From: Pseudomonas sp. UFMG81
GTDB taxonomy: Bacteria; Pseudomonadota; Gammaproteobacteria; Pseudomonadales; Pseudomonadaceae
Assembly: GCF_015354575.1 (NCBI RefSeq)
Contig: NZ_JACAFQ010000019.1
Coordinates: forward strand, 24,064-88,063
DNA: 64,000 bases
Reading direction: 5' to 3'
Position 1 is the stretch's first letter. Each line of letters starts with the position of its first letter. A model generated the notes under the pieces. The model was not told the DNA's origin. It saw nothing but the letters and a program-made list of their open reading frames with translations, and searched no databases. Both the position numbers and the translations under genes were made by a program. Below, piece after piece: positions 34,781-42,909 of the stretch.

Positions 34781-34879
34781 GGGGAGCAGGTGCCTCGGAA
34801 TGCGGGGAGCGCGTTGCGCAATGCCGCGCATTCTACGTGGGTGACGGCCCATCGCGAAGGTTTTCGCGATGGGCGCGGC

Positions 34880-35488
34880 TCAGTCGAGGATCACCAGGCG
34901 GTTGGGCAGTTCGTTGCGTGCGTGGGTCGGCGGCACATGTTCGCTGAGCAGCTCGCCACAGGCTTCGATGCAATCGACGAAGCCCTGTAGCGTGTGGCCC
35001 TGGCAAACCTGTTCGGTGAACCGCGCGACGATCGCCTCGCGGGCGTGCTCGGGGAGGTGTCGGGCAATCCCCTCATCGACCAGGATCTCCACGTGCCGCT
35101 CGGCCTCGCTGACGAAGATCAACACCCCGGTGGCGCCAGCGGTGCGCTGCAAGTTGAGTTCGAGAAACTGCTGCCGGGCCAGGCCCGAGGCGCGCCGGCG
35201 GCGCAGCATCGACGGTACCAGCCAGGCGGCCACGCGGGGGTGGCGCAGCAGCAGGCACAAGGCGATGAACGTCAACATCTGCGCCAGCAGCAGGCCATTG
35301 AGCCCAATGCCGCCCTGCCAGCGGTGCAGCAGCAACGGAATGACCAGCGCCAGCAGCGCGGCCCACAGCAAGGGTAGATAAGGGTAGTCATCGGCGCGCC
35401 GGGCCAGCACGGTCACCAGCTCCGCGTCGGTGCGCCGCTCGGCGCGGGCGATCGCCTCGGCGATCTGGCGCTGTTCGTATTCGGTCAT
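34880..35488 (-). CDS. TPM-domain membrane protein
   Basis: A 202-residue protein with the TPM (TLP18.3/Psb32/MOLO-1) fold: a start MTEYEQRQIAEAIARAERRTDAELVTVLAR (in part), then two hydrophobic segments (about 38-52 and 62-82), and a C-terminal domain with GVLIFVSEAERHVEILVDEGIARHLPEH. Family members act in envelope or photosystem maintenance; function here is unknown. It lies divergently from bglX with a 200-bp gap, and reads towards the methyltransferase gene. Confidence 0.8.
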   Translation of the reverse strand: MTEYEQRQIAEAIARAERRTDAELVTVLARRADDYPYLPLLWAALLALVIPLLLHRWQGGIGLNGLLLAQMLTFIALCLLLRHPRVAAWLVPSMLRRRRASGLARQQFLELNLQRTAGATGVLIFVSEAERHVEILVDEGIARHLPEHAREAIVARFTEQVCQGHTLQGFVDCIEACGELLSEHVPPTHARNELPNRLVILD

Positions 35489-35688
35489 GCCATCGTCTCT
35501 CGAGCGTTCTTATCGTTGTTATCCCGGCATCGGGGTGGCGAGAGTGTATCTCAACAAGCGCTTCATATAAGGCATAATCCGCGGCTGCGCTGGAGCATGG
35601 ACGATTGCGCCGCAAGATCGCCAGCAGACTCCCTAACAACAGGCGTACGAATCCTCTCGGAAAAACGCCCCACTCGACAACGGAACTG

Positions 35689-37980
35689 ATGATGAAACTG
35701 TCTTTGCTGGGCCTGGCCATGGGCCTCGCCAGTCAGGCGGCCCTTGCCGCCACCCCCGCCCCGCCCCTGCAGGACAAGCAGGCGTTCATCGACCACCTGG
35801 TCGGGCAGATGACCGAAGCCGAGAAGATCGGCCAGTTGCGCCTGATCAGCATCGGCCCCGAAATGCCCCGCGAGAAGATCCGCGAGGAAATCGCCGCCGG
35901 GCGCATCGGCGGCACCTTCAATTCGCGCACCGCTCCCGAGAACCGGCCGATGCAGGACGCCGCCATGCGCAGCCGCCTGAAGATCCCGATGTTCTTCGCC
36001 TACGACACCATCCACGGCGAGCGCACCATCTTCCCGATCGGCCTTGGCCTGGCCTCGTCCTGGGACATGGACGCCGTGGCCAAGGTCGGCCGCACCTCGG
36101 CCATCGAAGCCGCCGCCGACTCGCTGGACATGACCTTCGCGCCGATGGTCGACATCGCCCGCGACCCACGCTGGGGCCGCACCAGTGAAGGCTTCGGCGA
36201 AGACACCTACCTCACCGCGCGGATCGGCCAGGTAATGGTTCGCGCATTCCAGGGCAAGAGCCCGGCCGAGCACGACAGCATCATGGCCATCGTCAAGCAC
36301 TTCGCCCTGTACGGCGCGGTGGAGGGCGGGCGCGACTACAACACGGTCGATATGAGCCCGGTGAAGATGTACAACGACTACCTGCCGCCCTACCGCGCCG
36401 CCCTCGACGCCGGTGCCGGCGGGGTGATGGTGGCGCTGAACTCGATCAACGGCGTGCCGGCCACCTCCAATACCTGGCTGATGAACGACCTGCTGCGCAA
36501 GGAGTGGGGCTTCAAGGGCGTGACCATCAGCGACCACGGTGCCATCCAGGAGCTGATCCGCCATGGCGTGGCCCAGGACGGTCGCGAGGCGGCCAAGCTG
36601 GCGATCAAGGCCGGCATCGACATGAGCATGAACGACACCCTGTACGGCGAAGAGCTGCCGGGCCTGCTCAAGTCCGGCGAAGTGACCCAGGCCGAACTGG
36701 ACCAGGCGGTGCGCGAAGTGCTCGGCGCCAAGTACGAGATGGGCTTGTTCAAGGACCCGTACGTGCGCATCGGCACGCCCGAGACCGACGTCAAGGACTA
36801 CTACGCCGACAACCGCCTGCACCGCGAGGCCGCCCGCGACGTGGCGCGCCGCAGCCTGGTGCTGCTGGAAAACCGCGAGCAGACCCTGCCACTGAAAAAG
36901 GCCGGCACCATCGCCCTGGTCGGCCCGCTGGCCGACGCGCCGATCGACATGATGGGCAGTTGGGCTGCCGACGGCAAACCCGAGCATTCGGTGACCGTAC
37001 GCGAAGGTCTGCGCCGCGCCGTCGAAGGCAAGGCCAAGCTGGTCTACGCCAAGGGCTCGAACGTGACCGGCGACAAGGCCATGCTCGACTACCTCAACTT
37101 CCTCAACTTCGACGCGCCGGAAATCGTCGACGACCCACGCCCGGCCGCGGTACTGATCGACGAAGCGGTCAAGGCGGCCAAGCAGTCCGATGTGGTAGTC
37201 GCCGTGGTGGGCGAGTCCCGTGGCATGTCCCACGAGTCGTCGAGCCGCACCACCCTGGAAATCCCGGCGGTGCAACGCGAGCTGATCAAGGCGCTCAAGG
37301 CCACCGGCAAGCCGCTGGTGCTGGTGCTGATGAACGGCCGCCCGCTGTCGATCGCCTGGGAGCGCGAACAGGCCGACGCCATCCTGGAAACCTGGTTCAG
37401 CGGTACCGAAGGCGGCAACGCCATCGCCGACGTGCTGTTCGGCGACTACAACCCGTCGGGCCGCCTGCCAATCACCTTCCCGCGCTCGGTCGGGCAGATC
37501 CCGATGTACTACAACCACATGCGCATCGGCCGCCCGTTCACCCCCGGCAAGCCCGGCAACTACACCTCGCAGTACTTCGAAGAGCCCAACGGCCCGCTGT
37601 ACCCGTTCGGCTACGGCCTGAGCTACACCAGCTTCGACCTGACCGACCTCACCCTGTCGCGCACCGAGCTCAAGCGCGGTGGCACGCTCAAGGCCAAGGT
37701 CACGGTGAAGAACACCGGCAAGCGTGACGGCGAGACCGTGGTGCAGCTGTATCTCCAGGACCAGAGCGCGTCGATCAGCCGCCCGGTCAAGGAGCTGAAG
37801 AACTTCCAGAAACTGATGCTCAAGGCCGGCGAAGCACGCACCTTGACCTTCGACATCACTGAAGAAGACCTCAAGTTCTACAATGGCCAGTTGCAGCGGG
37901 TGGCCGAGCCTGGTCAGTTCAATGTCCAGGTCGGTTTCGACTCGCAGACGGTGCAGCAGCAGAGCTTCGAACTGCTGTAA
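35689..37980 (+). CDS. bglX: Periplasmic beta-glucosidase
   Basis: Glycoside hydrolase family 3 enzyme that cleaves terminal beta-glucosides from oligosaccharides in the periplasm. The 763-residue protein has a signal peptide (MKLSLLGLAMGLASQAALA), a GH3 N-terminal barrel with the catalytic-Asp region FKGVTISDHGAIQELIRHG (about 279-297), a GH3 C-terminal domain (about 400-620) and a fibronectin-III-like domain ending ...VQQQSFELL. The length equals known BglX proteins. Two ATGs sit together at 35689 and 35692; the first is used, the other would shorten the protein by one residue. Confidence 0.93.
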   Translation: MMKLSLLGLAMGLASQAALAATPAPPLQDKQAFIDHLVGQMTEAEKIGQLRLISIGPEMPREKIREEIAAGRIGGTFNSRTAPENRPMQDAAMRSRLKIPMFFAYDTIHGERTIFPIGLGLASSWDMDAVAKVGRTSAIEAAADSLDMTFAPMVDIARDPRWGRTSEGFGEDTYLTARIGQVMVRAFQGKSPAEHDSIMAIVKHFALYGAVEGGRDYNTVDMSPVKMYNDYLPPYRAALDAGAGGVMVALNSINGVPATSNTWLMNDLLRKEWGFKGVTISDHGAIQELIRHGVAQDGREAAKLAIKAGIDMSMNDTLYGEELPGLLKSGEVTQAELDQAVREVLGAKYEMGLFKDPYVRIGTPETDVKDYYADNRLHREAARDVARRSLVLLENREQTLPLKKAGTIALVGPLADAPIDMMGSWAADGKPEHSVTVREGLRRAVEGKAKLVYAKGSNVTGDKAMLDYLNFLNFDAPEIVDDPRPAAVLIDEAVKAAKQSDVVVAVVGESRGMSHESSSRTTLEIPAVQRELIKALKATGKPLVLVLMNGRPLSIAWEREQADAILETWFSGTEGGNAIADVLFGDYNPSGRLPITFPRSVGQIPMYYNHMRIGRPFTPGKPGNYTSQYFEEPNGPLYPFGYGLSYTSFDLTDLTLSRTELKRGGTLKAKVTVKNTGKRDGETVVQLYLQDQSASISRPVKELKNFQKLMLKAGEARTLTFDITEEDLKFYNGQLQRVAEPGQFNVQVGFDSQTVQQQSFELL

Positions 37981-37988
37981 GCCGTACC

Positions 37989-38064
37989 GGCCCCATCGCC
38001 GGCAAGCTGGCTCCCACAGAGATCGTGCCGTACCTGTGGGAGCCGGCTTGCCGGCGATGGGGCC
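37989..38064. repeat. Inverted repeat (REP-like) between bglX and dctB
   Basis: Long arms GGCCCCATCGCCGGCAAGC... and the reverse complement ...CCGGCGATGGGGCC, with CTCCCACAG/CTGTGGGAG inside. It lies after the bglX stop and may also act as terminator or mRNA end. Confidence 0.8.
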
Positions 38065-38096
38065 CTCATTGACACCCCATGACCAGGATCCGGTCC

Positions 38097-39854
38097 ATGC
38101 CCTCTTCCTTCCGCGCCCTGCGTCTGGGGCTGATCATCCTGCTGATCCTGGTCGGCACCGCGCTCAGCGCCGGCTGGGCCATGCACCAGGCCAAGCGCGA
38201 GGCGATGCAGACCGACGCGCGCCGCGCCAGCCAGCAGCTTGGCCTGTACGCCAACGCCCTGCACACCTTGATCGAACGCTACCGCGCCCTGCCCGCCGTG
38301 CTGGCGCTGGACCCGGAGCTGATCGACGCCCTGCGCGGCCCGGTCACCGAACCGGTGCAGGACGCCCTGAACCGCAAGCTCGAACGCATCAACGGCGCCG
38401 CCAACTCATCGACGCTGGAGTTGCTCGACCGCACGGGCCTTGCCATCGCCGCCAGCAACTGGCGCCTGCCGACCACCTATGTCGGCTCCAACTACGGCTT
38501 TCGCCCCTATTTCAAACAGACCCGCAGCCAGGGTAGCGGCCGCTTCTATGCGGTCGGTGTAACCAGTGGCGTGCCGGGCTACTTCCTGGCCAGCGCGGTA
38601 AACGACGAACACGGCCGCTTCCTCGGCGCCATGGTGGTCAAACTGGAGTTCCCGGAGCTCGAGCGCGAATGGCGCCAGGGCAACGACATCCTGCTGGTCA
38701 GCGATGCCCGTGGCATCACCTTCATCGCCAACCAGGACGGCTGGCGCTACCGCGAGCTGCAACCGTTGAGCAGCGCCGACCGCGCCGAGCTGGCCGAAAC
38801 CCGTCAGTACGACAAGCAGCCCCTGGTGCCGCTGCAGCACCAGGCCCTGACCCGCTTCGCCGACAACAGCCACCTGACCCGTGTGCAGAGCCCGGACGGC
38901 ACCGCCGAGTACCTGTGGGAGAGCCTGCCACTGGAAGCCGAAGGCTGGACCCTGCACTTGCTGCGCAAGCCACAGGTCGCCGAGGACGGGCGCAACGCTG
39001 CCCTGGCCGCCGCCGCGATCTGGCTGACCCTGGTGTTCGCCGCACTGTTCGTCAGCCAGCGCCTGCGCCTGGCCCGCCTGCGCCAACGCAGCCGCGAAGA
39101 ACTCAAGCGCCAGGTCGAGGAGCGCACCCGCGAACTGCGCACCGCCCAGGAGGGCTTGGTGCAATCGGCCAAGCTGGCGGCGCTGGGGCAGATGTCCGCC
39201 GCCCTGGCTCATGAAATCAACCAGCCGCTGACCACCCAGCGCATGCAACTGGAAACCCTGCGCCTGCTGCTCGACCAGGGTCGCCACGACCAGGCGCGCC
39301 AGGCCCTGGAACCACTGGAGCAGATGCTCACGCGCATGGCCGCGCTCACCGGCCACCTGAAGACCTTCGCCCGCAACAGCCCCGGCGGCCTGCGCGAGCG
39401 GCTGGACTTGGCCGGCGTGGTCGACCAGGCGCTGCACCTGCTCGACGCCCGCATCCGCGCCGAAGACGTCGAAGTGGCCCTGTACCTGGCACGCCCGGCC
39501 TGGGTACGCGGCGACGCGATCCGCCTGGAGCAGGTGCTGATCAACCTGTTGCGCAATGCCCTCGACGCCATGGCCGACAAGCGCTACAAACGCCTGGAGA
39601 TCCGCATCGAAACCGAAGGCGAACAGTGGCGCCTGAGCGTGCTCGATTCCGGCGGCGGCATCGACGAGACCGACCTGGCCAAGGTCTTCGACCCGTTCTT
39701 CACCACCAAGCCGGTGGGTGAAGGGCTGGGCCTGGGCCTGGCGATCTCCTATGGCATCGTCGCCGATGCCGGTGGCCACTTGCAGGTCGAGAACCTGCCG
39801 GGTGGCGCGCGTTTCAGCCTGACACTGCCCCGTGACCTGGAGCCGGTATGTTGA
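38097..39854 (+). CDS. dctB: C4-dicarboxylate/2-oxoglutarate sensor kinase DctB
   Basis: Inner-membrane histidine kinase of 585 residues for C4-dicarboxylates, or in the MifS version for 2-oxoglutarate. Seen: two membrane helices flanking a periplasmic dCache sensor domain (about 30-300; VGSNYGFRPYFKQTRSQGSGRFYAVG is typical of DctB), a coiled segment, HisKA box LAHEINQPLTTQRMQLETLR (His near 375), and an ATPase domain with GGGIDETDLAKVFDPFFTTKPVGEGLGLGL (split, about 515-545). The ATG at 38097 follows an AGGA site; an earlier ATG at 38079 is possible. Its stop overlaps the dctD start. Confidence 0.9.
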   Translation: MPSSFRALRLGLIILLILVGTALSAGWAMHQAKREAMQTDARRASQQLGLYANALHTLIERYRALPAVLALDPELIDALRGPVTEPVQDALNRKLERINGAANSSTLELLDRTGLAIAASNWRLPTTYVGSNYGFRPYFKQTRSQGSGRFYAVGVTSGVPGYFLASAVNDEHGRFLGAMVVKLEFPELEREWRQGNDILLVSDARGITFIANQDGWRYRELQPLSSADRAELAETRQYDKQPLVPLQHQALTRFADNSHLTRVQSPDGTAEYLWESLPLEAEGWTLHLLRKPQVAEDGRNAALAAAAIWLTLVFAALFVSQRLRLARLRQRSREELKRQVEERTRELRTAQEGLVQSAKLAALGQMSAALAHEINQPLTTQRMQLETLRLLLDQGRHDQARQALEPLEQMLTRMAALTGHLKTFARNSPGGLRERLDLAGVVDQALHLLDARIRAEDVEVALYLARPAWVRGDAIRLEQVLINLLRNALDAMADKRYKRLEIRIETEGEQWRLSVLDSGGGIDETDLAKVFDPFFTTKPVGEGLGLGLAISYGIVADAGGHLQVENLPGGARFSLTLPRDLEPVC

Positions 39855-41182
39855 ATTCAGTGATCGTCGTCGATGACGAAGCCAGTATCCGCACCGCGGT
39901 GGAACAGTGGCTGAGCCTGTCGGGCTTCAGCGTGCAGCTGTTCGCCCGCGCCGAAGAATGCCTGGCGCACCTGCCGCGCAACTTCCCTGGGGTGATCCTC
40001 AGCGATGTGCGCATGCCCGGCCTGTCTGGCATGCAACTGCTGGAGCGCCTGCAAAAAGAGGATCCCGGGCTGCCGGTGATCCTGCTGACCGGCCACGGTG
40101 ACGTGCCGATGGCGGTCGAAGCGATGCGCAACGGCGCCTACGACTTCCTGGAAAAACCCTTCACCCCGCAACACCTGATGAGCAGCCTCGGCCGCGCCCT
40201 GGAAAAACGCCAACTGGTACTGGAGAACCGTCGGTTGCACGAACAGGCCGACCTCAAGACGCAGCTGGAAAGCACCTTGCTCGGCATGTCCCAAGGCTTG
40301 CAGCAATTGCGCCGGCAGGTGCTGGACCTGGCCAGCCTGCCGGTCAACGTGCTGATCCGTGGCGAAACCGGTAGCGGCAAGGAACGCGTGGCCCGCTGCC
40401 TGCACGATTTTGGCCCGCGCGCCGGCAAGCCTTTCGTCGCACTCAACTGTGCGGCCATCCCTGAAGCGCTGTTCGAAGCCGAGCTGTTCGGCCACGAGAG
40501 CGGCGCGTTCACCGGTGCCCAGGGCAAACGCATCGGCAAGCTGGAATACGCCAACGGCGGCACGCTGTTCCTCGACGAGATCGAAAGCATGCCGCTGGCC
40601 CAGCAGGCCAAGCTGCTGCGGGTGATCCAGGAGCACAAGCTCGAACGCCTGGGGGCCAACCAGAGTATCGACGTCGACCTGCGGATCATCGCCGCGACCA
40701 AGCCCGACCTGCTCGATGAGGCCCGCGCCGGGCGCTTTCGCGAGGACCTGGCCTACCGCCTCAACGTCGCCGAACTGCGTTTGGCGCCGCTGCGCGAGCG
40801 GCGGGAGGATATCCCGCTGTTGTTCGAGCACTTTGCCCGCACCACCGCCGAACGCTTGGGGCGGACCGCGCCAACAGTCAGCGGAGGACGTCTGGCGCAG
40901 CTGCTGGCCCATGACTGGCCGGGCAATGTACGCGAATTGGCCAATGCCGCCGAGCGGCATGCGCTGGGGCTGGACTCGCCGAACCTCGAGGCATTGCCGG
41001 GTGGGCAGTCGCTGGTCGAGCAGATGGAAGCCTTCGAGGCCCAGTGCCTGCGTGCGGCGCTGCGCCAGTACAAGGGGGAAATCAAGGGGGTGATGGAGGC
41101 GCTGCAACTGCCGCGGCGCACGCTGAACGAGAAGATGCAGCGGCATGGGCTGGTGCGGGAGGATTTTCTCGGCAGCGAATGA
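39848..41182 (+). CDS. dctD: Sigma-54-dependent response regulator DctD
   Basis: NtrC-family activator of 444 residues working with sigma-54. Seen: receiver domain with the phospho-Asp in ILSDVRMPGLSGMQLL (about residue 52-67), a central AAA+ domain with Walker A GETGSGKERVAR (about 170-181), the GAFTGAQ loop that contacts sigma-54 (in ESGAFTGAQGKRIGK), Walker B GGTLFLDEIESMPL, and a Fis-type HTH C-terminus (ALQLPRRTLNEKMQRHGL). It should activate the downstream kgtP promoter at 41387-41402, using the twin palindromes at 41179-41232. The first of those overlaps the dctD stop. Confidence 0.93.
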   Translation: MLNSVIVVDDEASIRTAVEQWLSLSGFSVQLFARAEECLAHLPRNFPGVILSDVRMPGLSGMQLLERLQKEDPGLPVILLTGHGDVPMAVEAMRNGAYDFLEKPFTPQHLMSSLGRALEKRQLVLENRRLHEQADLKTQLESTLLGMSQGLQQLRRQVLDLASLPVNVLIRGETGSGKERVARCLHDFGPRAGKPFVALNCAAIPEALFEAELFGHESGAFTGAQGKRIGKLEYANGGTLFLDEIESMPLAQQAKLLRVIQEHKLERLGANQSIDVDLRIIAATKPDLLDEARAGRFREDLAYRLNVAELRLAPLRERREDIPLLFEHFARTTAERLGRTAPTVSGGRLAQLLAHDWPGNVRELANAAERHALGLDSPNLEALPGGQSLVEQMEAFEAQCLRAALRQYKGEIKGVMEALQLPRRTLNEKMQRHGLVREDFLGSE

Positions 41183-41232
41183 GCGGAATTCCGCTTATTG
41201 ATTCGGAGAGATGAGCGGAAGTTCGCTTATTG
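41179..41232. promoter_or_regulatory. Twin palindromes, candidate DctD enhancer (UAS) of kgtP
   Basis: Two copies of ATGAGCGGAA-xx-CCGCTTATTG-type inverted repeats: 41179-41200 (ATGAGCGGAATTCCGCTTATTG in two halves) and 41211-41232 (ATGAGCGGAAGTTCGCTTATTG in two halves), their starts 32 bp apart, about three helical turns. They sit 155-208 bp upstream of the sigma-54 promoter, with a REP pair between. Binding by DctD is an inference. Confidence 0.7.
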
Positions 41233-41260
41233 CTTGTTGGATCGCCGGGGCTGCTTTGCA

Positions 41261-41350
41261 GCCCATCGCGGCACAAGGCCGCTCCTACAGGGATCGCGCA
41301 AACCCAGGCACTGCAAGGCCTGTAGGAGCGGCCTCGTGCCGCGATGGGGC
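41261..41350. repeat. REP pair between dctD and kgtP
   Basis: Arms GCCCATCGCGGCACAAGGCCGC... and TGTAGGAGCGGCCTCGTGCCG... ; same REP family as the repeat in the tct operon. It lies between the UAS and the sigma-54 promoter. Confidence 0.8.
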
Positions 41351-41386
41351 GCAAGGCGCCCCCAAATGGATCGCTGCGCACCCATT

Positions 41387-41402
41387 TGGCACAGCTCCTG
41401 CA
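41387..41402 (+). promoter_or_regulatory. Sigma-54 (RpoN) promoter of kgtP
   Basis: TGGCAC-AGCTC-CTGCA matches TGGCAC-N5-TTGCA in the invariant GG (at -24) and GC (at -12), with 10 nt between them. The predicted start is about 12 nt downstream, near 41413, leaving a 50-nt leader before the ATG at 41463. The twin palindromes and DctD upstream fit. Confidence 0.8.
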
Positions 41403-41462
41403 AAACCCTTCTCAAGCTGCGCCCCGAGCGCGCTCCACAAAAACAACGAGAAGGTATCCCTG

Positions 41463-42782
41463 ATGGATAACGCCAGCACTCTGCCCACCGGGGCGGCCGT
41501 TGCGCCCGCCGCGGAAAAATCCACCGCCAGCCGCCTCAAATCGATCTTCAGTGGCTCCATCGGCAACATGGTCGAATGGTACGACTGGTACGTCTACGCC
41601 GCGTTCTCGCTGTACTTCGCCAAAGCCTTCTTCCCCGCCGGCGACACCACCGCACAACTGCTCAACACCGCCGCGATCTTCGCCGTGGGCTTCCTGATGC
41701 GCCCGATCGGGGGCTGGCTGATGGGCATCTACGCCGACCGCAAGGGCCGCAAGGCCGCGCTGATGGCCTCGGTGCTGCTGATGTGCGCTGGCTCCCTGGT
41801 CATCGCCCTCACCCCCGGCTACGAAACCATCGGCGTCGCCGCACCGATCCTGCTGGTGGTCGCGCGCTTGATGCAAGGCCTGTCGGTGGGCGGTGAATAC
41901 GGCACCTCGGCCACCTACCTCAGCGAGATGGCCAGCAAGGAGCGCCGTGGATTCTTCTCCAGCTTCCAGTACGTGACCCTGATCTCCGGCCAGCTCATCG
42001 CCCTGGCGGTGCTCATCATCCTGCAGCAGACCCTCACCACCGAGCAGCTGTATGCCTGGGGCTGGCGTGTACCCTTCGTGATCGGCGCGTTGTGCGCAGT
42101 GGTCGCGCTGTACCTGCGCCGCGGCATGGAAGAGACTGCTTCGTTCACCAAGAAAGAGAAGTCCAAAGAAAGCCTGATGCGCACCTTGATGCGCCATCCC
42201 AAAGAGCTGATGACCGTGGTCGGCCTGACCATGGGCGGCACCCTGGCCTTCTACACCTACACCACCTACATGCAGAAGTACCTGGTCAACACCGTGGGCA
42301 TGAGCATCAGCGACTCGACCACCATCTCGGCGGCCACGTTGTTCCTGTTCATGTGCCTGCAACCAATCATCGGCGGGCTGTCCGACAAGATCGGTCGTCG
42401 CCCGATCCTGATCGCCTTCGGCGTGCTCGGCACCCTGTTCACCGTACCGATCCTCAGCACCCTGCACACCGTGCAGACCTGGTGGGGCGCGTTCTTCCTG
42501 ATCATGGCCGCGCTGATCATCGTCAGCGGCTACACCTCGATCAACGCCGTGGTGAAGGCCGAGCTGTTCCCCACCGAGATCCGCGCCCTGGGTGTCGGCC
42601 TGCCCTACGCCCTGACCGTGTCGATCTTCGGCGGCACCGCCGAATACGTGGCCCTGTGGTTCAAGAGCAACGGCATGGAAACCGGCTTCTACTGGTATGT
42701 CACCGGCTGCATCGCCTGCTCGTTGCTGGTGTACGCGACCATGAAGGACACCAAGCAGCATTCGCGGATCACCACTGACTGA
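41463..42782 (+). CDS. kgtP: MFS 2-oxoglutarate/dicarboxylate permease
   Basis: Proton symporter of the metabolite:H+ symporter branch of MFS, 439 residues and 12 membrane helices. Seen: the family start SGSIGNMVEWYDWYVYAAFSLYFAKAFFP (split, about 25-55), GFLMRPIGGWLMGIYADRKGRKAAL with the loop motif (about 77-100), and ARLMQGLSVGGEYGTSATYLSEMA (about 139-162), which is the signature of KgtP/ProP-like permeases. Expression from a sigma-54 promoter under DctB/DctD is inferred from the promoter at 41387 and the gene order. Whether it imports 2-oxoglutarate or C4-dicarboxylates, or both, cannot be read. Confidence 0.9.
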   Translation: MDNASTLPTGAAVAPAAEKSTASRLKSIFSGSIGNMVEWYDWYVYAAFSLYFAKAFFPAGDTTAQLLNTAAIFAVGFLMRPIGGWLMGIYADRKGRKAALMASVLLMCAGSLVIALTPGYETIGVAAPILLVVARLMQGLSVGGEYGTSATYLSEMASKERRGFFSSFQYVTLISGQLIALAVLIILQQTLTTEQLYAWGWRVPFVIGALCAVVALYLRRGMEETASFTKKEKSKESLMRTLMRHPKELMTVVGLTMGGTLAFYTYTTYMQKYLVNTVGMSISDSTTISAATLFLFMCLQPIIGGLSDKIGRRPILIAFGVLGTLFTVPILSTLHTVQTWWGAFFLIMAALIIVSGYTSINAVVKAELFPTEIRALGVGLPYALTVSIFGGTAEYVALWFKSNGMETGFYWYVTGCIACSLLVYATMKDTKQHSRITTD

Positions 42783-42800
42783 TCCGTATCCGCCGAATGT

Positions 42801-42836
42801 AAAAGGGGCGCCTCGTATGACGAGGCGCCCTTTTTT
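42801..42836 (+). terminator. Rho-independent terminator after kgtP
   Basis: Stem GGGGCGCCTCG paired with CGAGGCGCCC around loop TATGA, followed by TTTTTT. Also separates kgtP from the Fic gene's operator region. Confidence 0.92.
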
Positions 42837-42842
42837 GTGGGT

Positions 42843-42909
42843 GGTGAGCCGAATAAATAGCGCTATTCGGCTCACCAGATGAGCCGAATAGCGCTAGTAT
42901 TCGGCTCAT
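42843..42909. promoter_or_regulatory. Twin palindromic operators at the fic start
   Basis: Two inverted repeats of the same half-site: GGTGAGCCGAATA / TATTCGGCTCACC (42843-42855, 42864-42876) and ATGAGCCGAATA / TATTCGGCTCAT (42879-42890, 42898-42909). The second includes the first two bases of the fic start codon, and the starts are 36 bp apart. Binding there would block initiation. Autoregulation by the Fic protein's own C-terminal HTH is an inference. Confidence 0.8.

Noticed and set aside
35563..37518. A 651-residue open frame antisense to bglX
   Set aside because: Codon-shadow of a clear GH3 enzyme; no recognisable domain.
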